DNA of 64,000 nucleotides. It comes from Neoechinorhynchus agilis (Eukaryota; Acanthocephala). Position numbers and translations under genes: made by a program. Below the pieces are notes generated by a model. The model was not told the origin of the DNA. It did no database searches and worked only from the letters and a program-made list of their open reading frames with translations. Positions 14,101-25,560 of the stretch are shown here, piece by piece. The stretch spans positions 124,001-188,000 of the forward strand of contig CM121343.1 in the NCBI GenBank assembly GCA_051530055.1, read 5' to 3'. Position 1 is the stretch's first letter. Each line of letters begins with the position of its first letter.

Positions 14101-15130
14101 GCAAATCCATAGTATCCCCTGGTTAATACTTCAGGAGCCATATAGAGTTTTGTACCGGCTTATTTTTCTTAGGGTAATAGAGCACTTCAAGCAACCAAAA
14201 TACCTGATATATCATCGTTTATTGTTTGATCTTCAGAAATAATCGTAGCAGAACCAAAACCTCCTAGTTTCACAGGCACCGATCCATCAGCGTTGTCGCA
14301 CAAGAGAACACAATGCGGCTTGAGATCTCGGTGAATGACATGTAGCTTATGACAATGTGCTAATGCTTCAAGTAGCTGTCGGAAGTAATGGCTGCAATTA
14401 TTTAATTAAAAGAATGTTTTAGACTTCAATGTATATAGGAACCTAGTAACTGCCTCACTGTAGATGAATCCAGATTTGACCCTTGCCACAATTTCAGAGC
14501 ATACATCCGTACCCTGTATTCTTATTTTTGGAAAGGAAATTTACGATATTATGTCCATTTTCCAAGAAAACTCACAATTCGAAAACCATATAAAGTACTT
14601 CTTCATCTTCAAAAGTCTCTATCAACTGAACAATATGAGGATGCTTGAGTATACTGCATATCCGTGTCTCAACCCGAATCGCTTTATGATGACATTGCTT
14701 TTGGTCAAAAAGGAAAAAACTTAAATGGATTTACCCTGTAAAAGTTCCGAGTGGATCGGATTCCGCTTCAATTGTCCCACTTGAACAATTTTAACTGCAT
14801 ACGACGTCCCTGAAGTTACATTGACACATCGTCTTACAGTACTGAAAGGTCCTCTAAAAAGGCCATCAACAATAGAATCGGTATTTAAGTTTCATAGAAA
14901 GGCACCACCTTCCGAGTAGCTCAAGAAGCTGATATTGATTTCTAAACTCGTGTGAGGGTTTCGCTCGACATTGCGAAAGTAATGCCTTAGTACATCCAAT
15001 GTCCACCGTCCTCACATGCAAGTTTCCTTCGCTAACTGTTGGCATTGTATCTAAAATCGGGAATGATCCCAACTTTATATCTGGATGAGCAGATTCATTC
15101 ACATTCAAAATGGAATGAACTCTATTCTAG
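11173..15130 (-). CDS. CASK: CASK / LIN-2 MAGUK scaffold (CaMK-like kinase, L27 region, PDZ, SH3, guanylate kinase)
   Basis: This is a membrane-associated scaffold of cell junctions and synapses, read over at least a dozen short exons. From the N-terminus: kinase start YQLLELLGR (~14909-14950) joined to [11 protein letters not shown] (~14853); [36 protein letters not shown] (~14300-14340); KLGGFGSA (~14260); [18 protein letters not shown]. Then come [18 protein letters not shown] (~13830), an acidic linker ending [15 protein letters not shown] (~12790), the PDZ ([22 protein letters not shown]), SH3 ([18 protein letters not shown]), [10 protein letters not shown], the hook [14 protein letters not shown], the guanylate kinase-like domain ([40 protein letters not shown]) and the terminus [11 protein letters not shown]. 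Introns such as 11356-11403 are ~48 bp. The L27 region (13050-13700) is divergent and only roughly placed. The first visible exon starts after an AG near 15130 with no clear ATG beyond an internal one, so the true start is unresolved. Stop at 11173-11175. Confidence 0.95.
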
Positions 15131-15823
15131 CATTTCCTGCACACTACCAGCGGCGATAAATGGAGAAAAAAGACTCGTAAGTTCAACGTGGTTTTAGGAA
15201 GTATAGTAAGTTTAAATTGACTTGGTTTCGCTTTCAATTAGAACTCATGGTAACCTCCGAAAATTGAGTTTTGAGCCCAAGACCACGCTGAATGGAACCT
15301 TGCACACTAAAACATCCAAATTTCAGCGGCATGATTTCTGACGCTGTCTTGTTAATGTAAATCTTGTCTTCATAGTACTGAGAGTAGAACTAGACAACTA
15401 AACCGATGCTGCTGCCAGTGTATGCATCTACCACCACATCCACTATCAGGGCGTGCATGTGAAGAGAGAAGCGTGTGATGGCACAATTTCGTCTGCCACC
15501 AAATAAGTCTTTACTGCTAAAGGAACAAGAAGTATCTTATCCAAGAGGCTGTTGACCGTTTATCTTTCTTTAGATTTTCGTTTAAAACGAAGTATATAAC
15601 CAAGTCTACGCTAATCTCTTCGATTTCCGCCCCTACTTTGTAACTATGATAGAAATGTGTTAGCACGTAATGAATTTATCAATATCGATGATATCGTAAT
15701 GTCTTTAATTGCCACAAGCCAACCTAATGTAACGCAACCAAGCGGCTAGTCTGCCTATCTTTATTAGAAATGCTTCAGTAGTCGCCTAACCTAGTTTATT
15801 AACGCCATACATTTTAGGTTTAA

Positions 15824-15862
15824 AGAAGTTGCTCATGGATATATTTTATTTGGTGATTAACA
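15824..15862. repeat. Dispersed repeat end, shared with 51.7 kb
   Basis: The stretch gttgctcatggatatatttt with following ttatttggtgatta matches, in inverted orientation, the sequence at about 51718-51752 (atcaccaaacaaaatatatc). The same ttatttggtgatta also borders the foldback at 16530. This looks like the terminus of a dispersed element, probably Penelope-related judging from the hammerhead-like core beside the 51.7-kb copy. Confidence 0.55.
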
Positions 15863-16544
15863 AAAAATAGAAATTTCATATCATTGTCCTCGGGGTTAAT
15901 TTGATTGTATGTTGGCGAATCCTTGTCTTCGGTGTTGTCGATAACACCAGGGACAGGATTCGTCAATGTACAATAGAAATTGTTATTCCCTTTCAAAAGT
16001 CACCTGAAAGATTTTTTAAATCCGGTGAAAGGGATTCTTAACAAACAAAATATACATTTTTAGTCCGTGGGGATGACCACAATGTATTTATGAATTAATA
16101 TTCCCCTCAGCGCACGACTCCTTTCCCCAATGGCAGCGACTTACTGCTACTATTTCTTGATCTTCTCGCTCTGTGATAAGTGCCCGACTCTCTTTTGACT
16201 GGAGTACTCAGACTCCATAAAAATGCGTTTATAACTACAACAACCAGTAATATTAAATCAGACCTTGATTCAGGCGTATATTTAGAATGGGGCATTTTCT
16301 GATTCGGTGTCTCCATATCGTATAGCCCAAATCGTGAATTAATGGGAACTATACACATTTGGATGGCAATCCAATTTTCGACCCGGAAATGTGATATACA
16401 TCTTAACGTGACCTATTTCGGTAAATGTCTTATCCCAGTTTTTGTCCCTGTGATAAAAATACCATCATTTTCGTGCTGCTTTACCCATCCAGATATATAG
16501 AACACTCGTATCACTCACTTGATGGTCTTTTTTATTTGGTGATT

Positions 16545-16692
16545 AGAAATAGAGATTTATTTATTGATTCCCTTTCACACAATATGTCGTCCGTCTCGTC
16601 GGACGTCTTCAGGTTGTACGTTGAAGTAACAAACTTGCGAAACAAAAAGTCAATATTGTGTAAAAGGGAATCAATAAATTAATCTCTATTTC
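16545..16692. repeat. Foldback element with ~40-bp inverted termini and hammerhead-like core
   Basis: The left arm begins agaaatagagatttattta and runs through ttgattccctttcacacaat. The right arm is its near-perfect inverse, ending aatctctatttct. The ~60-bp loop contains, on the minus strand at 16583-16617, CTGAAGA, a GTCC/GGAC stem and GACA. The layout looks like a miniature non-autonomous element or an inverted retroelement terminus. Confidence 0.75.
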
Positions 16693-18099
16693 TCATCGCC
16701 AAGATCCTTATTCAGCGGAGATATACTTATCTGTTAAGCTTATTGAAAGTCTTTAAATTTATACTGCCTTTTCATATTTTAACAAATAACCGCCATAACC
16801 TAAAATCCGCAATTTTAATCAGTGAATGTTCGCTTCCAGATTATCATTTCCCGAGGGAAATTTATTCGTTTCATTAGAAAATCCATCGTATCCAGACAGT
16901 TCAATTATGCTGCTTCGTGAATTTCGAATGGGATGGAATTCTTATTAAATCTATCTAAAACGCATTAGTTTAAACGCATTAAGGATTTAGCTTCTTGAAA
17001 CGGAAGCGAGTATCAAACTCCTTTCTGGTATGTTTCATCAGCGTCGCACCAACTGAGGTTTCAGTGGTATTGCCACTTAAGATTAATTTTAAATCGGTTC
17101 AGGAATTTGAGTTCCGCCCACTTATTCGCGAAATAGTTTTATATTTAGTAGTTTGCATATTTCAGAAAAATTATTCGACAAACAATTGAAAAATTGAGCC
17201 ATATATTTTGCAGCTTGTGAGTATCGAAGGGATGATTCGAGCGGAAAAGGTGACAGGAAACGTTCGTTCCCTTGGGTATTCATTTCGGTGTATTTTCGAA
17301 ACGTAATTTCTGATGCAACGATATCGATAATTTCGATTGCATATCAACTTGCGATCAGCGCCCGCGGAATAGCACACACACAAAATGCTCTAGTGGCGTT
17401 TTTTTAGGAATTTCGGAATGTCTCTCAAATAGCGTAATATGGATGGCTAGATGGATGAATCGAACCTAATGTGTCATCTTGTCTTACCAAATAATGATCG
17501 AACTAGGGACTTGACTCTTAAATTAATTTGGTTTCTTTGTAGGTTTTCGTTTTTACTAATAAGAAGTATAGATGCATTTTCTTTTTAAGATTACTCTTCA
17601 ATATTGTTTATAATACAATAAGTCCTTCGATTTTGTCATCCGATGAAAAGGCTGATTAAAATTTCAATTTTAAAACAAATCAAAGATCAGATTTCTTACT
17701 TGAATATAAACATTTCTTTACTTTTAGCAGCTTTGATAATCAATTTATTGCTGATATTTTTGCAATGGAGTGCAAAGCATTACTACGATAAATTTTTTAT
17801 TGGTTGTCGCCGACACATTTTAAATTCGACCCAGGAAAATAAACCTTTTATTGGATCATCTATATACTGGATCCTTTAAAAAATAAAGTATTATTATCAC
17901 AATTTGTAATTTATATGCTATCTTTTCAAATGCGTTTTCTTAGTAGGGTTATTTAAAGCAATAACTTTTCGATTTCAGTACGATAAAAGGACAATGTTAT
18001 TCATTTGGAGTCGCTGCGTTGTCAATGAGTTTGTATCTGACCTTTAATGTATTTGTACCTTAAAATCATCGATAAAAAATCCTTCGGAATAATCAAATT

Positions 18100-18185
18100 A
18101 GAATTATGGTGAGCATACTCACGGGCATGACATATTTTATTAACTTGAAATATATCATGTCCGTGAGTATGCTCACCACCATTCT
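18100..18185. repeat. Near-perfect hairpin, ~30-bp arms
   Basis: The arm ggtgagcatactcacgggca plus tgacatattt pairs with a downstream inverse ending cgtgagtatgctcacc. The loop is ~8 nt and there are only one or two mismatches. Size and shape would suit a pre-miRNA-like or other inverted-repeat transcript, or a tiny foldback element. I recognise no known miRNA seed. Confidence 0.7.
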
Positions 18186-19486
18186 GATGCCTTAAAATTC
18201 GCAGATAAGGATGAAATCAAAAGACCATTAATTATAAAATTGGTATTCAAACGATGAATTTTTCATAATGCTTTTACGCATTTGATGGCCCGAATCACTA
18301 AGAAAATAATTGTCCTCTGAACTTGAAATACATGTTTAAAATTAAAGCGCAACTTCTGCAATTCATCGATGCTCAATCATTACTTTTTAACCACAATTTA
18401 TATGAAATATTCAATTTAGACAGTTTGGTTTCCAAAGGTCGAGTGTTGCTGGGGCTACCTTTAAGTTAATGACATTTCTTGAAGTTCTTGCCCTTTGAAT
18501 TGGCGTCGCTCGACTTTTCTAGGATTCCAGTTTCAGTCTAAAGATCACCGCTAGATTGTGTAGCAAATAGATATTTGAAAATTGTAAGGTGTTGTTCGTC
18601 TTTTCATGATATTTTCATCAGTGACATGCCTTGGTGTATATTTAAGGTATTTGCAATAGATTTTACTATGTTTGCTGATTTTTATTTTGTTAAAAATGAT
18701 TCGAAGCTGCTACTAACTTTACGACTGTTTAAGCAAATTTCACCAAGTAACCCAAGATGTGGCATAATTTGTGGTTTTAATTATAATTTATCTTGGCTAA
18801 ATATTGACCTCAGTAAATCTAGCAATTTTACTTACTTAAATATTATCGCTTGAATCTTATGCTTGTAACGGATAAATCGTCTTGTTCACAAGCCTATCGC
18901 TAATTTGTGTTCTCAAAGAACTGTCTTATTTTTCTAAAATCATAAAACGCTGAACAAAAACAAATCATAGTCTTTAAACGAGATAATAAATTGTAAGATA
19001 AAAATTACTCGCTGAGCAGTGAACATCGGAAGCGACCGAGAAGAGCACGAATATCGCTTTGTAGCAATTTGCGACGCTATATTTTAATCTACTTGGTCCA
19101 TTCGCATTTCTATATGGGTTGTTTGGAAATTCTGAGCAACCATTTTTTAAACCTTTGTTTCCGTTTTATCGCAGATCGTCAATGCTCAAGATTCACCATG
19201 TCATTTTGTCTGAACGTCAATATGATAGATGAGATGCAAAATTTTTGTGTAGTTTTCAGACTACTTTCATAAAAGTACACAGATCCTAGATGGATTTGTT
19301 CGAATGTTTCGGTCTATTCAAAAAGTGTTCGAATAAAATTGTTGAAAACACCAAGTCTTAAAGTTGTTCTTTTCCTCACATAAAAGATACTCTTACCGCT
19401 TAACGTCTTCTAATGAATAATTTCGAATATGCATCTTAGAATGATATTATGGAAAGCCTCTATTCCCAACACTGTCATGTTTTATT

Positions 19487-19802
19487 CCAGATTTATTATC
19501 GAACGGAAAATGGGTGTTTTATTTATTTCTTACTTCAAATTTTCGACGCCTTGCGTCTTCGTCAGGAAGCTTTTCTTCGGTTATCTGAAAAGGAATCAGA
19601 GGAGGGTTACGAGCAGCAAGGACGGACACAACGAGGCAGAGGGGATGCTCAATAAGAGGGATGAGCTGACGGACAGCGTTGCCCTCCGCTGATTCCTTTT
19701 CAGATAACCGAAGAAAAGCTTCCTGACGAAGACGCAAGACGTCGAAAATTTGAAGCAATAAACAAATAAAACACCCATTTTCCGTTCGATAATAAATCTG
19801 GA
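19487..19802. repeat. Inverted repeat, ~114-bp arms around an ~88-bp loop
   Basis: The left arm (19487-19600) and right arm (19689-19802) are near-perfect inverses: tccagatttattatcgaacg at the left edge reappears inverted at the right edge. Each arm carries a hammerhead-like core: CTGACGA, an extra A, a GACG(C)/(G)CGTC stem, then GAAA, at 19535-19568 (-) and 19723-19755 (+). The two stems differ slightly yet both still pair. Confidence 0.8.
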
Positions 19803-20238
19803 ACATCTTAGAGTGCGTTTGCGATGGTCTACTTGCTTTTATAATTAAAAAATTGATACCATTTTCAATAGGTGATTGCAGCTTCATTTTTGAAACGAGA
19901 TGAAACTATCTCGTTCCATGACATAAAGCTTATAGATCGAACCCAATAAGATTCGGGCAGGTTTATATGGTGGATTCGCGAATACCGTAGGACTTCGTAC
20001 GAATGCTCAACTTGGTATAGGAATTTCTACGCTGTTGATTTCAGGACTGAAGCTTAACATAAAACATATTTTTAGTATTATACGAAGGTCACATTCATTA
20101 CACGATCCGTTGACTTCCATTGTGCTGCTTTCGGCATTAACGTACACTCAATCGTCTGTCCAGTTTTGAAGTATGCATGCTTACAATATATTTAATGCAA
20201 ATCAATGATGAAACAACAACAATCCTCGGTTTGTTCGG

Positions 20239-22230
20239 TTAGAAAACAAGAGGATAACTCGCCAATGATGCAACTCCGCACATATTTCTCCGGTTCCTTG
20301 CGAATCGTATGTATCCGTTTTCGCCCCAACGTCTACCCCAGCTATGGAATTGTAGTGAAAATACAAGGTTTGCGGCATAAGTACACAACCTGTTCTTTAT
20401 TATCCAGTAGTCAATGCCTCTTTCCCTGCCATAACCAACTATAACACCGCTATGATCGAGAATGTTCCGGGTGCAATTCTCTTCAACATAAATGCCTGCA
20501 TAATAGTCGCATTAGTGGTGTTTTTTTCAAAAAATTTCGATATTTGCCTCCTTTATAGTATCTAAAACTTCTCTGACGACCATCAAATGCTGAAGCAACT
20601 GGACCAACGTATACCAAAGTCTCTTTCAATTTGAGCTCGTTTCCGGCTTCGAGGTCTATCCACTGTGTTACAGTGGCGCCAACACTATAGGGATTGTATC
20701 GGCATGCACCTTCCTAGGCACAAATACCAAAAACTAACTCGAATTCTATTTAATCCATCTTTCATCGTCTACTGGCGGTTTTGAGCTAAGTGCATCTAAG
20801 TCGACCACCGTTTGAAAAAAAACTCATTGAGCTCGATTAAAGTTTTAAGATGGCTGACGCTTTACGGATTCTCAAACAATGGCCGCCCCAATAAAAGTAC
20901 GATGCTTTTGCTCAAACCCTCCAGCGTCCAATGAATTAGAAAATCTATTGATTGCTAATAAAAAAGAAACCTTTGCTTCATATGGGTACACTTTGTCCGT
21001 ATTGATACCTTGATTGTCTCTTACATAGTGAAAAGATGGATCGATAAATCCGCCGTTGCAACCATGATTTCCGTATCCTTTGCTGCAATCGATAAGTTGT
21101 TGTTCACTGAGATCGAGAAGTTTGCCAACACGTCTAATGTTCTGTATTTCAATCACTGCAACTGCCGTGAATGCCCAACATGAACCACAGTTTCCTTGAT
21201 ATTTTACAGATGAAACAATTCCGTAGTCACGCCAATCAATTTCATCGGGCAATTGCACATCGTATGCTCCAGCCCGTTCTTGTTTTCGATAACGATACTT
21301 TGGTCGACGGAGTTGCCGACGACTAATTCGTGATTGATCGATAGGCGGAGATATCTTTGCAATCTCAACTTCTGTCTAAAACAAAAATCTATGGATATTC
21401 AGTTAGAGAGTGCGACCAACGTGACCACTTGGTGACATGTGACCGTCTTTCCCCGTTGCGATTTGGTTGAGGATATAATACTTTGAACCAGTACAAATCG
21501 CTCAATTACATACAATAATCCACATAAAAAAAGTATGATGTTGACAATACCCCTTCTAAAATAAGGTTACTGTCCTTTGGGCTAGTCGGTCATCAGCCAT
21601 ATTCAAAGGCTGATGCTATTGAGAGCAACCGGATAAATATGCGAACTATTTAAGAGCTTATTATGGTTTGGTAAATTTGTTTGAAAGGTCACAAATCACG
21701 ACTTGAGCAGTGGGCACTACAGTCCTTTGTAACGCATTCTCTTACAAGGTCAGCAAATTCATTTAGAGCTAAATAATATGTCTTTAAACAATGTCGATAG
21801 TCATTATTGTGATTCTCAATGTATTGCATAGGACAGGGATCATGACAATCTTCAACGCAACTCCGATTCTATGATTCCTATCATAGTGGAAGTGAAAATT
21901 TTGTACCGTTTTTGTTCCTCCTTTGGATCATCATAGTGTTTATCTAGTCAAATAAAGTAAAATGTTTTTTTTAAAAAAAGGAAGCTGACCGTATTTTTGT
22001 TTGAATCCTAACCATGAGAGGGTCTTTGGTTTTGCATCACCGTTGTCAACACCGGGAATTGTTCGGTAGCATCGAGCCCCCATTGGATACGAGCTTTGTT
22101 CCTTCTTAGCAGCTATAACTTGATTTATATGGCATAATAAGAGAAAAATTGTGATTGGTCGGTAAGCGTGAAACTTTTCGCGGTTCGGTAGAGCCAATAG
22201 GAGTTCATTTGGACTTGCCGCGGGACCCAT
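20239..22230 (-). CDS. Cathepsin L-like papain-family cysteine protease
   Basis: Secreted or lysosomal C1A endopeptidase with a propeptide. Reading the minus strand: ATG 22230, a hydrophobic leader ([16 protein letters not shown]), then propeptide exons giving [20 protein letters not shown] and [10 protein letters not shown] ... LALNEFADL, the I29 inhibitor signature. The mature domain starts near [11 protein letters not shown] (21210-21255). The active-site cysteine is in NCGSCWAF, histidine in [11 protein letters not shown] (~20450) and asparagine in the spliced [13 protein letters not shown] (~20330), so the triad is complete. The protein ends ASYPLVF, stop 20239-20241. Introns include 21376-21745 (370 bp), one of about 260 bp after YPYEAK, and one of ~50 bp inside the Asn-Ser-Trp motif. 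Two junctions (mid-propeptide and after YYKGGKY) could not be fixed to clean GT-AG sites. It shares a ~760-bp divergent upstream region with the Kunitz gene. Confidence 0.88.
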
Positions 22231-22989
22231 ATTTGTAGGAGACTTGTGTTTCTACAAGAGAGCGATTTGTCGATCTGCGGGGTGGAGAGTTCAGGATATC
22301 AGGCGTAAACCTGGCCTCTCTCCCGTCAAATGGATCCTTTGTCGTATTTGAAAAAAGGAATCGACAACAACGACGCACACACACACAATGATGATAGTTT
22401 GCACTGAGAACTCCCATGAGAAAGTGGCACGAGTTCTTTATTAGATGGAAACGCAACCGCACGTGGAGGTTGCCACCACCACCACCACCACCGACTCCGG
22501 AGCAGTACGCGCGACGAAGTTGTGTGTGTGTGTGTGGCACGGGAAACGAAGTTTGTGTTCATCAGACGACGGTTCAGCGGTGCTGATTGGCGTTCAAAAA
22601 TCGTAAAAGGTGCACGCAAGATGTCACTTCAGTGAGTGCTGCTGCTGCTTCAGGTTGCAATTGTTCTATCTTCGCGATATGAAGTGCATCCATGCGTGCA
22701 CTCGAGGGAAACGCATTTCGCTTGTACGCCATGATCTCCATGCTTTTAATTAACTCTTTTATCGGCCTAATTGTCCTTCAGAGGAGATTACATGATTTAT
22801 CGCCGTGTTAAAAAAACCGAACACTAAACGGAAAATGTACGTGTAGGCCGCGATCTATTTGACAAGCTTTAGTGGCAACATCTCGCTCCAAAACGTATTA
22901 TTTACGAGCCATCGTCAAATTAGATCAACATATGGCGAACAGTTCAAAAGATTCCAGCACTGTGGTTCATTCACGAAAATCGCGTTACA
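22231..22989. promoter_or_regulatory. Divergent upstream region of the protease and Kunitz genes, with microsatellites
   Basis: This ~760-bp region separates the start of the cathepsin-like gene (-) from that of the Kunitz gene (+), so both promoters are probably here. It is richer in GC than its surroundings and holds short microsatellites: (CA)n near 22375-22388, (CAC)n near 22473-22490 and (GT)n near 22520-22536. I cannot identify a convincing TATA box for either gene. Confidence 0.45.
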
Positions 22990-23947
22990 ATGAACACACC
23001 TTTTTACGCGTTTACTTTAATAATCGTTTGTGTCCTTGCTCAAACACGTTCTAGTAATACTTTTCCGCGCTTTTTAGGTCCTCGTTGGATCTAAAGCTGA
23101 CCACCAATCGGGATCCTCGCCAAATGTCAAAACGAACGCACACAGTATAACACAAAAATAACTCAAATATTCTCTCTCTTAAATTTTTGTTTTATAAGGC
23201 ACGATTGAGGAAATAAGATTTTGCCAACAAAAACCTATAGGAGCGAATTGTGGTAAGGGACCTAAAAAGCATTGGACGTTCGATCCAGCGACACTCATGT
23301 GTTCTCGATCGTTGTTCAAGTGCTACAAATATGGATTCAGTACGGAGAATGAATGCATCGAAAAATGTGGGAAGCTAAATTGGAAAAAGAGTAAAAGAAC
23401 ATTTTTTTTGCATTCCATCCTGCATTCCAGTGGTCCTTTAGAAATATGCGTTAAAAGCGCTATTCCCGCTTGTCGTAAAAACGAAACTCGATGGTCCTAT
23501 AAAACTGACTTGGCTATTTGTTCACCATCCACGAAAGGTCAATGTTCAGGAGTTTTAAACAACTTCCAAACCAAAGACCAATGCGACGCTGTGTGTGGAG
23601 TAGGCGCCAGTACGGTCAATGCAACAGGTTGTTTGTATTTTAGTTCGCCAATAATTCCTACAAAACTCACAGCATTGTGTAAGCTTCCACTAAAAGTTGG
23701 TGCTTGCAAGATGCGGATAACTCGTTATTACATGAACAAGCGCGGGCAATGCCGAATGTTTACGTTCAGTGGATGCGGAGGCAACGGGAATAATTTTTTC
23801 AGTCGGATTCAATGCAAGATCATTTGTGAGAAATATGGACTAGTAGAGAAAAGTAAGGATTGTTTACGTTATGTTGATAGCACTATTGGTTTAGGATTTT
23901 TCCTTCTAAGGATAATCGATGCTATAGCATCTCACTTTCAAGGTTGA
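22990..23947 (+). CDS. Secreted protein with three Kunitz-type domains
   Basis: Exon 1 (22990-23053) encodes a signal peptide (MNTPFYAFTLIIVCVLAQTRS). An intron of ~145 bp (23054-23198, GTAATA...ATAAG) leads to the main exon. Kunitz domain 1 runs from FCQQKPIGANCGKGP to ENECIEKCG. Domain 2 runs from ICVKSAIPAC to DQCDAVC. Domain 3, the most canonical, runs from CKLPLKVGACKMRITRYY through FTFSGCGGNGNNF to QCKIIC. Kunitz domains usually inhibit serine proteases or block ion channels. Domains 1 and 2 are atypical around the P1 loop, so inhibition cannot be assumed. The last ~25 residues after ICEKYG are doubtful: a GTAAGG donor near 23858 could splice to a nearby AG instead of reading through. 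The paired location beside a cysteine protease is notable but not evidence of a functional link. Confidence 0.85.
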
Positions 23948-24639
23948 CAAAGCGGTTTTTTTGTCTAGTTGGATGAAATAACCGTTTTTGTTTTTGAGCA
24001 ACGGCGGAAAACGGAATCTGAGTCATTTTATACACACGCACACACACTGCATTACTAGGTCCAGACGATCGTTAAAAAAACAATGTAGCCTGACCTTTAA
24101 ACTTTTTTTTACTCAATGACAGCCACATTCATTGTCAAGACACATTACTTCAAGCACCGTCACCCATACATTTCTCAAAATAAAAGGGAGTGCACCGGTT
24201 TGTGGTTCCTGAACTCAATCACTGCGAAATGTATTCTTCCTATTTACTACCAGGCGTAAATCTATCATCATCATACGGTTCAAAACCAGGTTCAAGCCAG
24301 GCTACTGCATTTCTCAGAAACTATGTTGTTATGCTCCCTCCTGGACGACCAATTTTCGGTGGAACAACGTATGTATTACTGCGTTCCCACTAAGTGGCAG
24401 TCCTCTTAAATCATGTAAATTCAGATACGTGAGTGTGCCTTCTAATCCATCGAACTACATGAAGCAGAGGTCGGGTTTCAATCGGTTTGATACTCATGCG
24501 ACACAGGAAAATGGGCCTCTAATAAGGATGGCCTTCTTACCACAATAATAAAAAAAATTAGCGTATTTATACGTCTGATTTCTGTATCGTGGAATAATTT
24601 ATCTTTAATGAGTTAATGGATTGTTTTCAGCCTTTCATA

Positions 24640-24780
24640 ACAAATTTTAGGCCGACATTTCGGAGTTTTATTCCTTCTTCAGGGCCCTGAAAACATGCGA
24701 CAAAAAAACTTAGAAACAATCGCGTGTTTTCAGGAACTTGAAGAAGGAATAAAACTCCGAAATATCGGTCCAAGGCATCG
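24640..24780. repeat. Short inverted repeat with hammerhead-like cores
   Basis: The left arm (aggccgacatttcggagttt, ttattccttcttcag) pairs with a right arm (cttgaagaaggaataaaactccgaaatatcgg) across ~60 bp. The left arm read on the minus strand (24657-24685) gives CTGAAGA, an extra A, a GGA/TCC stem, then GAAA. The right arm has TTGAAGA in the same place and is slightly decayed. Confidence 0.65.
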
Positions 24781-25429
24781 GGTGAACATTTAAGCCAAAC
24801 TAATGTTACTCTGGACTCTCAATTGACATCCACATACTAATACATTGGTTGTTATTTGTGAATCACATGATCCATCAAAAAATGCCTAGAAAGCAATTGG
24901 TTACGAATTTATTTACAATGAGATTTACTACAATATGGTATCTTAATTTCATTCTTCTGATAGCCCAGAAGTGAAAGGGACCTCCCTCACACGATAGTCA
25001 CCGGAGTTTGATGTTGAAGCAATGAAGGAGTGGAATAGTTCCTGAGATGGTATAGATTTGATGGCCTCTCCATCAGATAAGCCCGCCAAAACCGCCAACC
25101 CATGGTTATCATATGAGTACCCCCCCCCCCAAAGACCACCATTTGCCCTGAACCAGTAACGATAGGCTTCAACGTCCTACTCATAAAATGTTGTAGTAAT
25201 GATAGCGAACTCTTGCTTGTCACTTTGATCAAACACGTCCCGTAAAGAATGAAACGTAGTCCTTCCAGCTGACTCGACGGCATACAGTTCCTCGATGAGG
25301 ATCGGGTTCCAGATAGTCAGCACCAGATTAGCCGGTTGATGAGGTGCATTGATTAAATTTCAGGACAGTGTGGCAGCTATCCTACCATCCATACGATGCG
25401 TCCGAGTTTATAATAATAACACGTTTATT

Positions 25430-25560
25430 TGTGAGTTAACAAAGCAAAGGACTCATGTATCTTTGGGTTCTCAAGAACACTCGAATTCGTAGGAGAGATT
25501 GTTAGGTTGGGTCTTCCCTCCGGTTCATATTAATTTAAATTTTGATGACCAAACAGATCT
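25430..25560. repeat. Possible single diverged monomer of the ~234-bp satellite
   Basis: The stretch gtaggagagattgttaggttg, followed by ggtcttccctccggttcat, lines up with the satellite's ctaggagagtttgtgaggtt and ggtctctcctcaggttcat. The preceding aacaaagcaaaggact may correspond to aacaaagaatacggg. Similarity is patchy and judged by eye. Confidence 0.45.

Larger units (their letters stand above)
15131..20238. other. Gene-poor region with foldback elements
   Basis: About 5 kb between the 5' end of CASK and the 3' end of the cathepsin gene. It contains the foldbacks and hairpin listed separately (15824-15862, 16545-16692, 18100-18185, 19487-19802). The remaining open frames are short, AT-rich, mostly hydrophobic by composition and lack motifs. 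The CASK promoter and first exon may lie in the first few hundred bases. Confidence 0.5.

Noticed and set aside
16107-16358. 83-residue minus frame with a hydrophobic stretch
   Set aside because: Isolated, no signal peptide at the start, no splice partners and no family resemblance.
24987-25283. 98-residue minus frame resembling a retroelement integrase tail
   Set aside because: The resemblance was too vague to name a family, and a homopolymer C run disrupts the context.
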